From Acidobacteriota bacterium (lineage in GTDB: Bacteria; Acidobacteriota; Holophagae; Holophagales; Holophagaceae): DNA of 64,000 nt. The stretch spans positions 248,001 through 312,000 of the forward strand of contig JACQZU010000014.1 in the NCBI GenBank assembly GCA_016213735.1, written 5' to 3'. The notes below the pieces were generated by a model. The model ran no database searches, was not told the origin of the DNA, and saw only the letters and a program-made list of their open reading frames with translations. Below, piece after piece: positions 17,804 to 25,507 of the stretch. The translations under genes and the position numbers were made by a program. Every line of letters begins with the position of its first letter. Positions within the stretch are counted from its first letter, which is position 1.

Positions 17804-18160
17804 TCAGGCCCCGGAACCGGCGGAGGACCGGGGCCGGGGATGCCCCCACGCCGCGAAGGCCGTGAACAGGGCGACCGTCCCCAGAATCATCGCCATGCGT
17901 TCCCAGGGCTGGCCGATGGCGGCCCGCTCCTGGGCCCGGAGCACGAGGGACCTCAGCCACTCCAAGGCTCCGAGGCCCAGCCCCACCCTGATGCACCCGA
18001 AGGCCCAGGGGGACGGAATCCAGGCCAGGATCGCCAGCAGGACCCCCCCCAGGACGAGGGGAGGGAAACCTCCACGCATCCCGTGGGCGGCCAGGAGCAG
18101 GGAGGCGAGGGTGGTGAGGAGCCTGCGGAGGAAAATCACGGAATTCCTTGTCTGAAACAT
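17804..18160 (-). CDS. Small membrane protein, function unknown
   Basis: A 118-residue protein with three likely membrane helices (FLRRLLTTLASLLLAAHG, PPLVLGGVLLAILAWIP, MAMILGTVALFTAFAAWG) and a basic amphipathic stretch between the second and third. No family recognised. It is convergent with ahcY 14 nt away. Its 3' end overlaps a GGCCCCGG/CCGGGGCC inverted repeat at about 17808-17836 that may serve as a terminator hairpin for both genes. Confidence 0.6.
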   Translation of the reverse strand: MFQTRNSVIFLRRLLTTLASLLLAAHGMRGGFPPLVLGGVLLAILAWIPSPWAFGCIRVGLGLGALEWLRSLVLRAQERAAIGQPWERMAMILGTVALFTAFAAWGHPRPRSSAGSGA

Positions 18161-18222
18161 GACCTTATCCCGGGCCTCGCTCCCGAGACAAGCGCCGGTC
18201 GGATTCCTGCTAGCGTGGCCCC

Positions 18223-18705
18223 ATGCTCCTGCCCTCCGCCCACGAAGTCCTCGGAGCCATGATCACGCCTGCGGTGCTCATTTCCGCCTCCGGCACCCTG
18301 GCCCTCAGCACCTCCAACCGCCTCAGCCGCGTGGTGGACCGGGTCCGGGCCCTGGGCCGCGAGAGGGAGGGGGCCGGGGCCGGAGAGGAAGCCCCCCACC
18401 TTGCCTTCTTCGCGACCCAGCTGGACAGCCTGGCTGTCCGGATCCTCATGCTCCGGACGGCCCTCACCGCCCTCTACTCCGCCATCGGGCTCTTCGTGGG
18501 CGCCAGCCTGGCGACGGGCCTGGTGGCCCTCCTGTCCTGGCGCTACGGCTGGATTCCCGTGGCCCTTGGAATGCTGGGGGCCGGAGCCCTCTTCCACGCC
18601 AGCCTCCTGCTCGTGCGGGAAGGTCGCCTCGCCGTCAAGTCCACCCTGGATGAAATGGACCACCTCCGTTCCGTGCTTCGGCCCCCGGGGAAAGCCGGGG
18701 ACTGA
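18223..18705 (+). CDS. DUF2721 family membrane protein
   Basis: A 160-residue membrane protein of the DUF2721 type. It opens with ITPAVLISASGTLALSTSNRLSRVVDRVRAL, the family's conserved Ser/Asn-rich first helix and Arg-rich turn, then two more helices (LYSAIGLFVGASLATGLVALL and WIPVALGMLGAGALFHASLLL). The family is widespread in environmental bacteria and has no known function. Divergent from the small membrane gene upstream. Confidence 0.8.
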   Translation: MLLPSAHEVLGAMITPAVLISASGTLALSTSNRLSRVVDRVRALGREREGAGAGEEAPHLAFFATQLDSLAVRILMLRTALTALYSAIGLFVGASLATGLVALLSWRYGWIPVALGMLGAGALFHASLLLVREGRLAVKSTLDEMDHLRSVLRPPGKAGD

Positions 18706-18848
18706 TCCCGAAGGACTGGATCCCGCGGGGGCCACCCCCCCGCGAGATGTGACCGCCTGCATTTTCCAACCCCGGGAAGCCCCACCTTGAGGACCACGGA
18801 GTTATCTTTCCCATCGCGGCGGCTCTGCCGGATGAAAGGATGATTCCC

Positions 18849-19397
18849 ATGAAGGCGCTGAGCGAGGCTTCGGGGCTGAAGTTCGAATGGTTCAAGCCCA
18901 GGGAGGACGACGAATTCTTCGAGATGGTGGCAGCCGGGGACACCTACGGCAGCCTTGAAGTTCTGGCCGGGGACCTTTCCGTGGCCCTGGCGCGGACGGC
19001 CGAGGGGGAGTGGATCTTCCTTCAGACCGGTCACGGCATCCTCTCCATCCAGGCCCCCGGGGGGGGCAGGGAAATCGGCCAGTTCCGCCCGGGCTTTCTC
19101 GGTCACGGGCACTTGGCGATTCGCGATGGGGCGGATTTCTCTTGGAAACCCGTGGATTTCCAGGGCAGTGCATGGGGTTGGCACGACCTCAACGGGATGC
19201 CCGTGATGCTTTTCCATAAATTGGGTTCCCATTCCCAGGTGGGAGATCCCTTGCTGGCACGGCGCACCATGGAACTGCGGGTTCCCCCCACCCTGGCCCC
19301 CAAGGTCGCCCTTCTTTCCTGCCTGGGGTGGTACCTGAAAGTCATGCACCTTCGCCGGGCTCCGGCCCCCGTGGAGGCGGCCCTCGCCGAAAGGTGA
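18849..19397 (+). CDS. Hypothetical protein, beta-rich
   Basis: About 182 residues, no signal peptide. Alternating strand-like segments (YGSLEVLAGDLSVALAR, GEWIFLQTGHGILSI, GHGHLAIRDGADFSW) suggest a beta fold of the LURP/scramblase-like or tubby-like kind, but this is only an impression. A final hydrophobic stretch (KVALLSCLGWYLKVMHL) could anchor it. AAGG lies 9 nt before ATG 18849. ATG 18840 is an alternative. It is convergent and adjacent to the sigma-54 activator gene. Confidence 0.65.
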   Translation: MKALSEASGLKFEWFKPREDDEFFEMVAAGDTYGSLEVLAGDLSVALARTAEGEWIFLQTGHGILSIQAPGGGREIGQFRPGFLGHGHLAIRDGADFSWKPVDFQGSAWGWHDLNGMPVMLFHKLGSHSQVGDPLLARRTMELRVPPTLAPKVALLSCLGWYLKVMHLRRAPAPVEAALAER

Positions 19398-20927
19398 TCA
19401 GAGGCGGAAATCGGCTGGCCTCAGACCCAGCTTCTCCATCCTGGAGATGAGGGTGCTGGGAGCCAGGCCGGAGATGGCCGCTGCGCCGTCACCGCCGGTG
19501 ACCTTCCCCCGGGTGGAGCGAAGCAGCGATTCGAAGTAGGCCCGCTCGTGCGTCTCCCAGGTGGACATCCTGCCCTTCCGGCCCTGGAGGCCCGGAAGCC
19601 CGTCGGGGAGCACGAGGTCTCGCCCCGTCGTGAGGATCGCCGCGCGTTCCAGCACATTGAAGAGTTCCCGGACATTGCCGGGCCAGGCGTAGGACTGCAG
19701 TTTCCGGAGCCCTTCGCGTCCCAGGCGGATGGGGGGGCGGCGGTTTTCCCGGGCGAAGCGGTCGAGGAAGGACTGGGCCAGGGGGGGGATGTCCTCCGGC
19801 CTTTCCCGGAGAGGGGCCAGGTGGACCGGGAAGACGTTCAGCCGGTAGTAGAGGTCTTCCCTGAACTGGCCGCGGGCCACCATCTCCTCCAGGTTCCGGT
19901 GGGTCGCGGCCAGGAGGCGGACATCCACCTTCACCGTCCGTTCTCCTCCCAGGGGTTCCAGCTCCCCTTCCTGGAGCACCCGAAGGAGCCGCGGCTGAAG
20001 GTCCAGGGGCAGCTCCCCGATTTCGTCCAGGAAGAGGGAACCTCCATCGGCCAGCTCGAAGCGACCCTTGCGGCTGCCTGCCGCCCCGGTGAAAGCCCCC
20101 TTCACATGGCCGAAGAGCTCGCTCTCGATGAGGTTGGCTGGGAGGGCGCCGCAATTGACCTTGATGAAGGGCTTGTCGCGGCGGGGCGAGAGGTGGTGAA
20201 GGGTCTGGGCCACCTTCTCCTTGCCCGTTCCGGTCTCCCCCGTGATGAGGATGGTGCTGCGGGTGGGGGCCACCTGCCGGAGCTGGTCGAGCACGGCCCG
20301 CATCGCAGAACTCTCGGCCCGCAGGGGTTCCGCCATGAGGCCGGACAGGGCCTGGGCCCGGTGGAAATCCACCTCCTCCACCAGGCGGCGCTCCCGGGCG
20401 GCGAGCTGGGCCAGGTGCTCGGCCTGTTTGAGGGCCAGGGCCAGGAGGCTGGCAAAGGTGCCCACGTGCCGGACCACGCTCTCGGGGTACTGGCGGCAGA
20501 CCATGGCGTCCAGTGTCATCAGCCCGAAGGTCTCCCCGGCGGCCCGCAAGGGAGCCACCAGGCAGCTGTGACCACCCGGGAAATCAAGGAGACCGTGGAA
20601 GGTGTCCTCCCCGGGGTCGCCCTCCTCGAAACTCCGGGCCTGCCGGCTTCGAAGGGCCTGCACCAGGCGGGGGTTCCCCGGGATGGGGATGCGGGCCCCC
20701 ACCAGGGCGGGCGTCACCAGGGGACCGGCCGCATGGCGCACCTCCAGCTCGTCCTTCTTGCGGAGGAGAACGGTGGCCAGGTCGTAGGCCACCAACTGTC
20801 CCAGCCGGTGGAGGGCCCGCTGGATCAGTCCGTCGGGCTCGTCACCGTGGGTGAGAAGTCCTCCGATCTCGTCGAGGATTCGAGCCCCCGTGAGAGCGTT
20901 TTCCAGGCTGTCGGGCACGGGGACCAT
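19398..20927 (-). CDS. Sigma-54-dependent transcriptional activator (GAF-AAA+-HTH)
   Basis: A 509-residue NtrC/NorR/FhlA-class activator. The N-terminal GAF sensor is at about 20-175. The AAA+ domain is at about 205-435, with Walker [15 protein letters not shown] (the sigma-54 contact loop) in [11 protein letters not shown], Walker [11 protein letters not shown] and the arginine-finger region [14 protein letters not shown]. The C-terminal HTH is at about 465-509 ([18 protein letters not shown]). There is no receiver domain, so it probably senses a small ligand or redox state through GAF. It is divergent from the rubrerythrin cluster, whose promoter region carries a -24/-12 element, so it is the likely regulator of that oxygen-defence operon. 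Confidence 0.92.
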   Translation of the reverse strand: MVPVPDSLENALTGARILDEIGGLLTHGDEPDGLIQRALHRLGQLVAYDLATVLLRKKDELEVRHAAGPLVTPALVGARIPIPGNPRLVQALRSRQARSFEEGDPGEDTFHGLLDFPGGHSCLVAPLRAAGETFGLMTLDAMVCRQYPESVVRHVGTFASLLALALKQAEHLAQLAARERRLVEEVDFHRAQALSGLMAEPLRAESSAMRAVLDQLRQVAPTRSTILITGETGTGKEKVAQTLHHLSPRRDKPFIKVNCGALPANLIESELFGHVKGAFTGAAGSRKGRFELADGGSLFLDEIGELPLDLQPRLLRVLQEGELEPLGGERTVKVDVRLLAATHRNLEEMVARGQFREDLYYRLNVFPVHLAPLRERPEDIPPLAQSFLDRFARENRRPPIRLGREGLRKLQSYAWPGNVRELFNVLERAAILTTGRDLVLPDGLPGLQGRKGRMSTWETHERAYFESLLRSTRGKVTGGDGAAAISGLAPSTLISRMEKLGLRPADFRL

Positions 20928-20947
20928 GCGAGTGCTCCTGGCTCCAT

Positions 20948-20963
20948 TCTCGGTATTTCGAGA
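20948..20963. promoter_or_regulatory. Candidate upstream activator site for the sigma-54 regulator
   Basis: A perfect 5-bp-arm inverted repeat, TCTCG-GTATTT-CGAGA, lies about 100 bp upstream of the -24/-12 promoter and 21 bp from the activator's own start codon. That is the expected distance for an enhancer-type site and would also allow autoregulation. Only one copy was seen. Confidence 0.35.
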
Positions 20964-21047
20964 CTCCCATCAACGGCCCGTCGCGGATCAGAGGTTCCGG
21001 GTTTGAAGGAATGAATTTCAACCTTCCTGTTTTCTTTACTTGAACAA

Positions 21048-21064
21048 TTGGCACGCCTCTCGCA
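21048..21064 (+). promoter_or_regulatory. Sigma-54 (-24/-12) promoter of the rubrerythrin operon
   Basis: TTGGCACG-CCTC-TCGCA matches the RpoN consensus TTGGCACG-N4-TTGCW with one mismatch, and keeps the exact 10-bp spacing between the GG and GC. The predicted start (about 21076) leaves a leader of about 30 nt with CAGGAG before the rubrerythrin ATG. Confidence 0.75.
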
Positions 21065-21106
21065 CTTCACCACCGCCCTCTTCCGGGCCCCTCAGGAGAA
21101 TCAGCC

Positions 21107-21559
21107 ATGAGCTTCACCGCGTCCAAGACCCTGCAGAACCTCAAAGCGGCCTTTGCCGGAGAGAGTCAGGCAAACCGCCGCTACACCTGGATGGCCCAGG
21201 TGGCGGAAAAGGAGGGCCTCCCCGAGGTGGCCGCCGTCTTCAAGCACAGCGCCGATGGGGAGACGGGCCACGCCCTCAAGCACCTCATGTTCCTGGCGGA
21301 GCGCGCCGGGGATCCGGCCACGGGCCTGCCCCTGGGGAACACCCTGTCCAACCTGAAGGCCGCCGTGGCCGGTGAGACCTACGAGTACACGGACATGTAT
21401 CCCGAGTTCGCCCGGGTGGCCAAGGAAGAAGGGTTCCAGGACATCGCAGCCTGGTTCGAAACGCTCGCCAAGGTGGAGCGCTTCCACGCGGCCCGCTTCC
21501 AGGAAGCCCTGGAGAAGATGGAGCGGGGCGAGAAGCCGGTGCTCGAGGTCCACCTGTGA
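21107..21559 (+). CDS. rbr: Rubrerythrin, single-domain (erythrin type, no rubredoxin domain)
   Basis: A 150-residue ferritin-like diiron protein. The two ligand helices carry FAGESQANRRYTW and SADGETGHALKH, then VAGETYEYTDMYPEFARVA and VERFHAARFQEAL. It stops before the usual C-terminal rubredoxin domain: no CxxC pairs are present, unlike classical rubrerythrin (about 190 residues). It reduces hydrogen peroxide in the cytoplasm of anaerobes and must draw electrons from a separate donor. First gene of the sigma-54-controlled cluster. The next gene begins at a GTG overlapping its stop (GTGA). Confidence 0.93.
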   Translation: MSFTASKTLQNLKAAFAGESQANRRYTWMAQVAEKEGLPEVAAVFKHSADGETGHALKHLMFLAERAGDPATGLPLGNTLSNLKAAVAGETYEYTDMYPEFARVAKEEGFQDIAAWFETLAKVERFHAARFQEALEKMERGEKPVLEVHL

Positions 21560-22098
21560 ACACGCTGTTCGATCCCGCCGCGGAGGCGGCCCGCTTCGCG
21601 GAGCGCCAGGCCCTCCTGGCCCGGCAGGCCGCCCTTCGCCTGGACCTGGCCCCGGGGATCACGCTTCAGCCGGAAACCACGGAAAGCGTGGAGGATCAGG
21701 TCCGCGAGACCCTCCTGGCGGAGGGCCTGGACCCCGCCCGGAACCCCGAGGACTTGGCCGAGGCCCGGCGGAGTTTCGCCGTCCTCGCGCCCCGCCGAGA
21801 GTCCGGAGGGCACAGTCTGGCCGCCACCCTCTTTCTGGGCTTTCCCGCGGAGGAACGGGAGGCCCGGCTGGCCGCCCTGCACCGCTTCCCGGATGGTTTG
21901 TTGCTGGAGCTGAGCGATGGCTCAACCGTTCCCCCCGAGGTGGATCGGGGCGGGGCGGGTCCCGAGGACCGCCTCCCCGCGGTGCTGGCCCTCCGCTGGA
22001 CCCTGCCCCAGGGCCGCCGCCCTGCGGCCATTCTTTCCACCTCCCCCCCCCTGCGGGGTCGCTTCCCCGGACCCGACGCATGGGAACGCTGGTATTGA
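21556..22098 (+). CDS. DUF3501-like protein coupled to rubrerythrin
   Basis: A 180-residue cytoplasmic protein whose layout resembles DUF3501: ITLQPETTESVEDQVRETL, then EGLDPARNPEDLAEARR, LAATLFLGFPAEEREARLAAL and a C-terminal AVLALRWTLP strand. DUF3501 genes are often found beside rubrerythrin in other genomes (family knowledge). Here the GTG start overlaps the rbr stop, so the two proteins are made together. Function unknown. A partner or maturation factor for the diiron protein is a reasonable guess. Confidence 0.65.
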   Translation: MNTLFDPAAEAARFAERQALLARQAALRLDLAPGITLQPETTESVEDQVRETLLAEGLDPARNPEDLAEARRSFAVLAPRRESGGHSLAATLFLGFPAEEREARLAALHRFPDGLLLELSDGSTVPPEVDRGGAGPEDRLPAVLALRWTLPQGRRPAAILSTSPPLRGRFPGPDAWERWY

Positions 22099-22131
22099 TT
22101 CCCCCCAGATTTCGGTGAGGAGGAGGCAGAC

Positions 22132-22602
22132 ATGGAGATCAACATCGGGATCCCTGCCGGGGAGCGGAAGGACATCGCCGAGGGGCTGGCCCGCCTGCTG
22201 GCGGACAGCTACACCCTCTACCTCAAGACCCACAACTTTCACTGGAACGTGAAGGGCCCGATGTTCCAGACCCTTCACCTGCTCTTCGAGACCCAGTACA
22301 CCGAACTGGCCCTGGCGGTGGACCTCGTGGCGGAACGGATCCGGGCCTTGGGATTCACGGCCCCCGGAACCTACGCGGCCTTCGCCCGCCTGACCTCCAT
22401 TGGGGAGAGCGAGGACATCCTTTCCGCCACGGACATGATCCGGGAGTTGGTGGCCGGGCAGGAGGCCGTGGTCCGAACGGCCCGGAGCCTGTTCCCCCTG
22501 GTGGAGGCGGCCCACGACGAGGTCAGCGCCGATCTGGTGACCCAGCGCATGCAGGTTCACGAGAAGAATGCCTGGATGCTTCGCAGCCTCCTTGAAGATT
22601 GA
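22132..22602 (+). CDS. dps: Dps / DNA-protecting ferritin-like protein
   Basis: A 156-residue Dps-like protein. The intersubunit ferroxidase site is visible as THNFHWNVKGPMFQTLHLLFETQYTELALAVDLVAERI, with His, Asp/Glu ligands in the expected helices. It oxidises Fe(II) with peroxide and shields DNA. Third gene of the oxygen-defence cluster, 33 nt after the DUF3501-like gene and behind a GGAGG. Confidence 0.95.
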   Translation: MEINIGIPAGERKDIAEGLARLLADSYTLYLKTHNFHWNVKGPMFQTLHLLFETQYTELALAVDLVAERIRALGFTAPGTYAAFARLTSIGESEDILSATDMIRELVAGQEAVVRTARSLFPLVEAAHDEVSADLVTQRMQVHEKNAWMLRSLLED

Positions 22603-22614
22603 GACATCTGTTTT

Positions 22615-22642
22615 TTGCTAATCCCTACTTCATTGGTAAACT
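22615..22642 (+). promoter_or_regulatory. Possible extra promoter for sodB
   Basis: TTGCTA at 22615-22620 and TAAACT at 22637-22642, separated by 16 bp, lie in a locally AT-rich gap between dps and sodB. This would let the superoxide dismutase be expressed without the sigma-54 promoter. Confidence 0.35.
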
Positions 22643-22676
22643 ACTGTCCCGCCCCTGAGGGGCCCGAGGAGACACC

Positions 22677-23255
22677 ATGGCCTACACCGCGAAGAACTAT
22701 GACCACTTGAAGGGGGGCGCCGTGAAGGGCCTCTCGGATGCCCAGCTCGACCAGCACTTCACCCTCTACAAGGGCTACATCACCAAGCTGAACGAGATCG
22801 AGGAGAAGCTGGGGTCCGTGGACAACACCAAGCCCAACTACTCCTTCAACGAGTACAGCGAGCTGAAGCGGCGGGAGGCCGTGGCCTTCAACGGCTCCTT
22901 CCTCCACGAGCTGTACTTCGAGAACCTGGGCGGAGACGCCGCCGTCAGCAGCGCCCTGGCCTCCGCCCTGGACGCTCAGGGGGGCAAGGACAAGCTCATC
23001 GCGGATCTCAAGGCCTGCGCCCTGGGCGGACCCGGCTGGGCCATCCTCACCCGCAACCGCCGTGACGGGAAGTTGCACACCTACTTCCTCGCGGAGCACC
23101 ACATCGGACTGCCCGTGGATCAGGACCTGCTGGTGGTACTGGACAGCTGGGAGCACGCGTTCATGGTGGATTACGGCATCGCGAGGGCGAAGTACCTGGA
23201 CGCCATCGTGGATGCCATCAAGTGGTCCGAGGTGAGCAAGCGCTTCGGGAAATAA
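22677..23255 (+). CDS. sodB: Iron/manganese superoxide dismutase
   Basis: A 192-residue SOD. The likely metal ligands are His27 in QHFTLYKGYI, His in FLHELYFENLGG, Asp and His in LDSWEHAFMVDYG. The C-terminal YLDAIVDAIKWSEVSKRF is the usual family ending. The N-terminal helical hairpin is a little longer than in E. coli SodB. There is no signal peptide, so it acts in the cytoplasm. It ends the cluster of rubrerythrin, DUF3501-like, Dps and SOD. A hairpin with GGCCCCC/GGGGGCC arms follows. Confidence 0.93.
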   Translation: MAYTAKNYDHLKGGAVKGLSDAQLDQHFTLYKGYITKLNEIEEKLGSVDNTKPNYSFNEYSELKRREAVAFNGSFLHELYFENLGGDAAVSSALASALDAQGGKDKLIADLKACALGGPGWAILTRNRRDGKLHTYFLAEHHIGLPVDQDLLVVLDSWEHAFMVDYGIARAKYLDAIVDAIKWSEVSKRFGK

Positions 23256-23279
23256 CACCGGAACGCGTGCTCCACCGGT

Positions 23280-23298
23280 GGCCCCCAGGATGGGGGCC
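23280..23298 (+). terminator. Hairpin after sodB
   Basis: GGCCCCC, loop AGGAT, GGGGGCC: a perfect 7-bp stem 24 nt after the sodB stop. There is no U tract after it, so it is a transcript-end hairpin of modest confidence. Confidence 0.5.
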
Positions 23299-23325
23299 AT
23301 CGCTGTTTCGGGGGGAGCACGCCTC

Positions 23326-23359
23326 CGTCTATCGCAGGCTCCACCGGAGCCTGCTCCCA
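23326..23359. repeat. REP-like palindromic repeat, copy 1
   Basis: A 34-bp unit containing GCAGGCTCC (23334-23342), loop ACC, and GGAGCCTGC (23346-23354): a perfect 9-bp stem. A second copy 78 bp downstream differs at one base. Typical of dispersed extragenic palindromes placed after an operon. The rest of the 389-bp gap (23256-23644) holds only further GC-rich hairpins, for example CCCGGGCTGAAGCCCGGG near 23607. Confidence 0.7.
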
Positions 23360-23403
23360 ATCGCTTGTGCCTTCGGCGCTGCGCTCTTGGAGACGGAGCC
23401 TCC

Positions 23404-23437
23404 CGTCTATCGCAGGCTCCATCGGAGCCTGCTCCCA
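23404..23437. repeat. REP-like palindromic repeat, copy 2
   Basis: Same 34-bp unit as at 23326 with a single C-to-T change in the hairpin loop. The flanking sequence is also partly conserved (CCTCC before, TCGC-like after), so the repeated unit is probably a little longer than the core. Confidence 0.7.
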
Positions 23438-23644
23438 TTCGCCTTCGCCGACGGCGCGGGGCCCAAGGAGAGGCAGCCTTGGGATACCCTCCCGTCGCCG
23501 GGGGCTTTCCTCGACCGGTCGGCGGGAAATTCGCCAACCGGTCGGAGCGTTGGAGTTCCCGGGGCCCATGCTCGGCGTGGGCGGGGGGATCCGACTCCCT
23601 GCCGCCCGGGCTGAAGCCCGGGCACCTCCCAGGACCCACGAACG

Positions 23645-25408
23645 ATGCGACCCGCGGCCCTCTTCCCTCACCAGAATCCTCGGGGCCCCCGCCCGAGGAA
23701 TCCCCTCGCCCGGGTTCTCCCGTTCCTGTTCTGCCTGCCCTGTCTGGGCGCGGGACCCCTGAAGGTGGTGAGCGTGGCCGCTCCGGCCATCAACTGCATC
23801 TTCAACCCGGACTGCCGCGTGGTGGTGAAGGATTCCACCTCGGCCATCCCGGTCGGCGACGGCAAGGGATTCCTCCAGTCGCGGACCTTCCGGGGCAAGG
23901 CCGGGGCTCCGGGCCAGGGGCTATTCGCAGTGGAGTACCGGATCGACCTGCGGAACTGCCAGAGCCAGGCGGGGGGAGTGGACAGCATCAGCACGGTCAC
24001 GGTGGATGCCGGCACCGTGGTCGGAACCCTCGACTACGACAAGGACGGAAGCCCGGACGAAGTGTTCGTGGTCACCCAGGGTGGCCTTGGAAGCCTGGGC
24101 CCGACCTCCGCAGTGCAGGATTCGGCGGGAAGGATCACCTTCTCCTTCAATCCGCCCGTCAAGGCGGGGACCCTCCTGGCCCCGGGGCAGAGCAGCTTCT
24201 TCTTCGGCTTCGCCTCCCCCGTGCCGCCCGCCTCGAGCACTGCGACGCTTCAGGACGACGATGGCATCCTCCACCCGGTGGCTGCGCGCTCCCCCATGAC
24301 CCAAGCCCCGGACCTCACGGCATGGCTGAACGCCCACCCCGCGGTGGCAGGGGCGATCAAGTGGCAGTTCCGGCAGGAGAACTACAATTCCCTGTTCTCC
24401 CCCCCGACGGATGCAAGCAAAGTGGCGTGGCCGGCCTGGTCCCAGGCCCAGAAGGACGAACTGCTCCAGGCCTACCTGGACACCTTCGCCTGGTTCGCCC
24501 AGGGAGGGATCCAGGCGCCGATGGACCCCGGCGGCCTCACCGACAAGCCGCTCAACCGCGATTCCTGGCTGTCCGTGGACACCACCTGCCGCGAGTACGT
24601 CGGGAAGGATTACATGTGGAGGCTGTACCTCGGCCACGTGGCCTTCTCGCTCTACCTGGAACTGACCCAGCAGGTTCCCTGGAGCGTCACCACCTACGAC
24701 GCCGAGAGCCTCCGCACCTTGTTCGACAGCAGCAGCATGGCCTGGAACTACGGCCTCACGATCGACATCTCGACGGAGTGCTATTCCATGGGGGTGGATC
24801 CCTGGCACATCCCTGCCAAGGTGGGAAACAACCTCCCCTTCACGGCCTTCGCGCCCCCCCGGTGGACCTTTCCATGGCTTAGGCAATCCGGCCTGATCGG
24901 CGAGACCCGCCTCGATTCCATTTGCAGGGTGCTCGATTGGATGCGCTTCAATATGGAGCATGTCCTGGACGCGGGCGGTTACGCCTGGTACGAAGGGGTC
25001 TGGGGCTACAGGGGATACCCACCGCTCTCGGCCGTCGTGAACGGGACCGTGGACAGCCACTACCCCCAATACGGATCCCGCCACTGGACCGAGGGCTGCC
25101 ACGGCAGCGTGGGTTTCCTCTGCGAAGTGCTCCGGGCCCTCAACATCCCCGTTCGTCCCGTCTGGGTGCTGGGTCCGGTGCTCACCTCGGGCCACGAGCA
25201 GGCCTGCTTCCAATCTGAGAAGCTCTACCTGGGCCACGGGGACGACCCTTACAACACCAACGTGAAGAACACCCCCGCGCCCATCCGTTCGCTCCTGCTT
25301 GACGAGGCCACCTACAAACTCTGGTTCACCACCGACCTGAGTTCCAACGTCCCTTACAGCTCTGCGGCCTGGAGCAACGTCAGCCGCGCCGCCACGGAGT
25401 TCCACTGA
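23645..25408 (+). CDS. Large secreted protein with a transglutaminase-like core
   Basis: A 587-residue protein. A signal peptide lies at about 20-37 (ARVLPFLFCLPCLGAGP), preceded by a long basic start, so the true start may be slightly later. The N-terminal third is beta-rich (EVFVVTQGGLGSLGP, ITFSFNPPV) and contains a calcium-loop-like DYDKDGSPDE. The C-terminal third has RHWTEGCHGSVGFLCEVLRALNIPVRPVWVLG and GHEQACFQSEKLYLGHGDDP, which fit a Cys-His-Asp transglutaminase/papain-like active site. Substrate unknown. It follows the REP repeats and has no obvious partner. Confidence 0.65.
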   Translation: MRPAALFPHQNPRGPRPRNPLARVLPFLFCLPCLGAGPLKVVSVAAPAINCIFNPDCRVVVKDSTSAIPVGDGKGFLQSRTFRGKAGAPGQGLFAVEYRIDLRNCQSQAGGVDSISTVTVDAGTVVGTLDYDKDGSPDEVFVVTQGGLGSLGPTSAVQDSAGRITFSFNPPVKAGTLLAPGQSSFFFGFASPVPPASSTATLQDDDGILHPVAARSPMTQAPDLTAWLNAHPAVAGAIKWQFRQENYNSLFSPPTDASKVAWPAWSQAQKDELLQAYLDTFAWFAQGGIQAPMDPGGLTDKPLNRDSWLSVDTTCREYVGKDYMWRLYLGHVAFSLYLELTQQVPWSVTTYDAESLRTLFDSSSMAWNYGLTIDISTECYSMGVDPWHIPAKVGNNLPFTAFAPPRWTFPWLRQSGLIGETRLDSICRVLDWMRFNMEHVLDAGGYAWYEGVWGYRGYPPLSAVVNGTVDSHYPQYGSRHWTEGCHGSVGFLCEVLRALNIPVRPVWVLGPVLTSGHEQACFQSEKLYLGHGDDPYNTNVKNTPAPIRSLLLDEATYKLWFTTDLSSNVPYSSAAWSNVSRAATEFH

Positions 25409-25507
25409 ATAACGCCTCGCCCGCTCCCCATCGCAGCTCCGGGGGGGGAGAGCCTCGGCGCGCGCGGGTACGACCTCGGTAGACCCTTCCGGGAAAGGAA
25501 ACTGATC

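Noticed and set aside
17808-17836. GGCCCCGG/CCGGGGCC inverted repeat as a certain terminator for ahcY
   Set aside because: There is no U tract and it lies inside the coding end of the convergent gene, so it is mentioned only as a possible shared hairpin.
23256-23644. CRISPR-like array in the repeat region after sodB
   Set aside because: There are only two copies with no regular spacer-repeat pattern, and the unit is palindromic. No cas genes are nearby.
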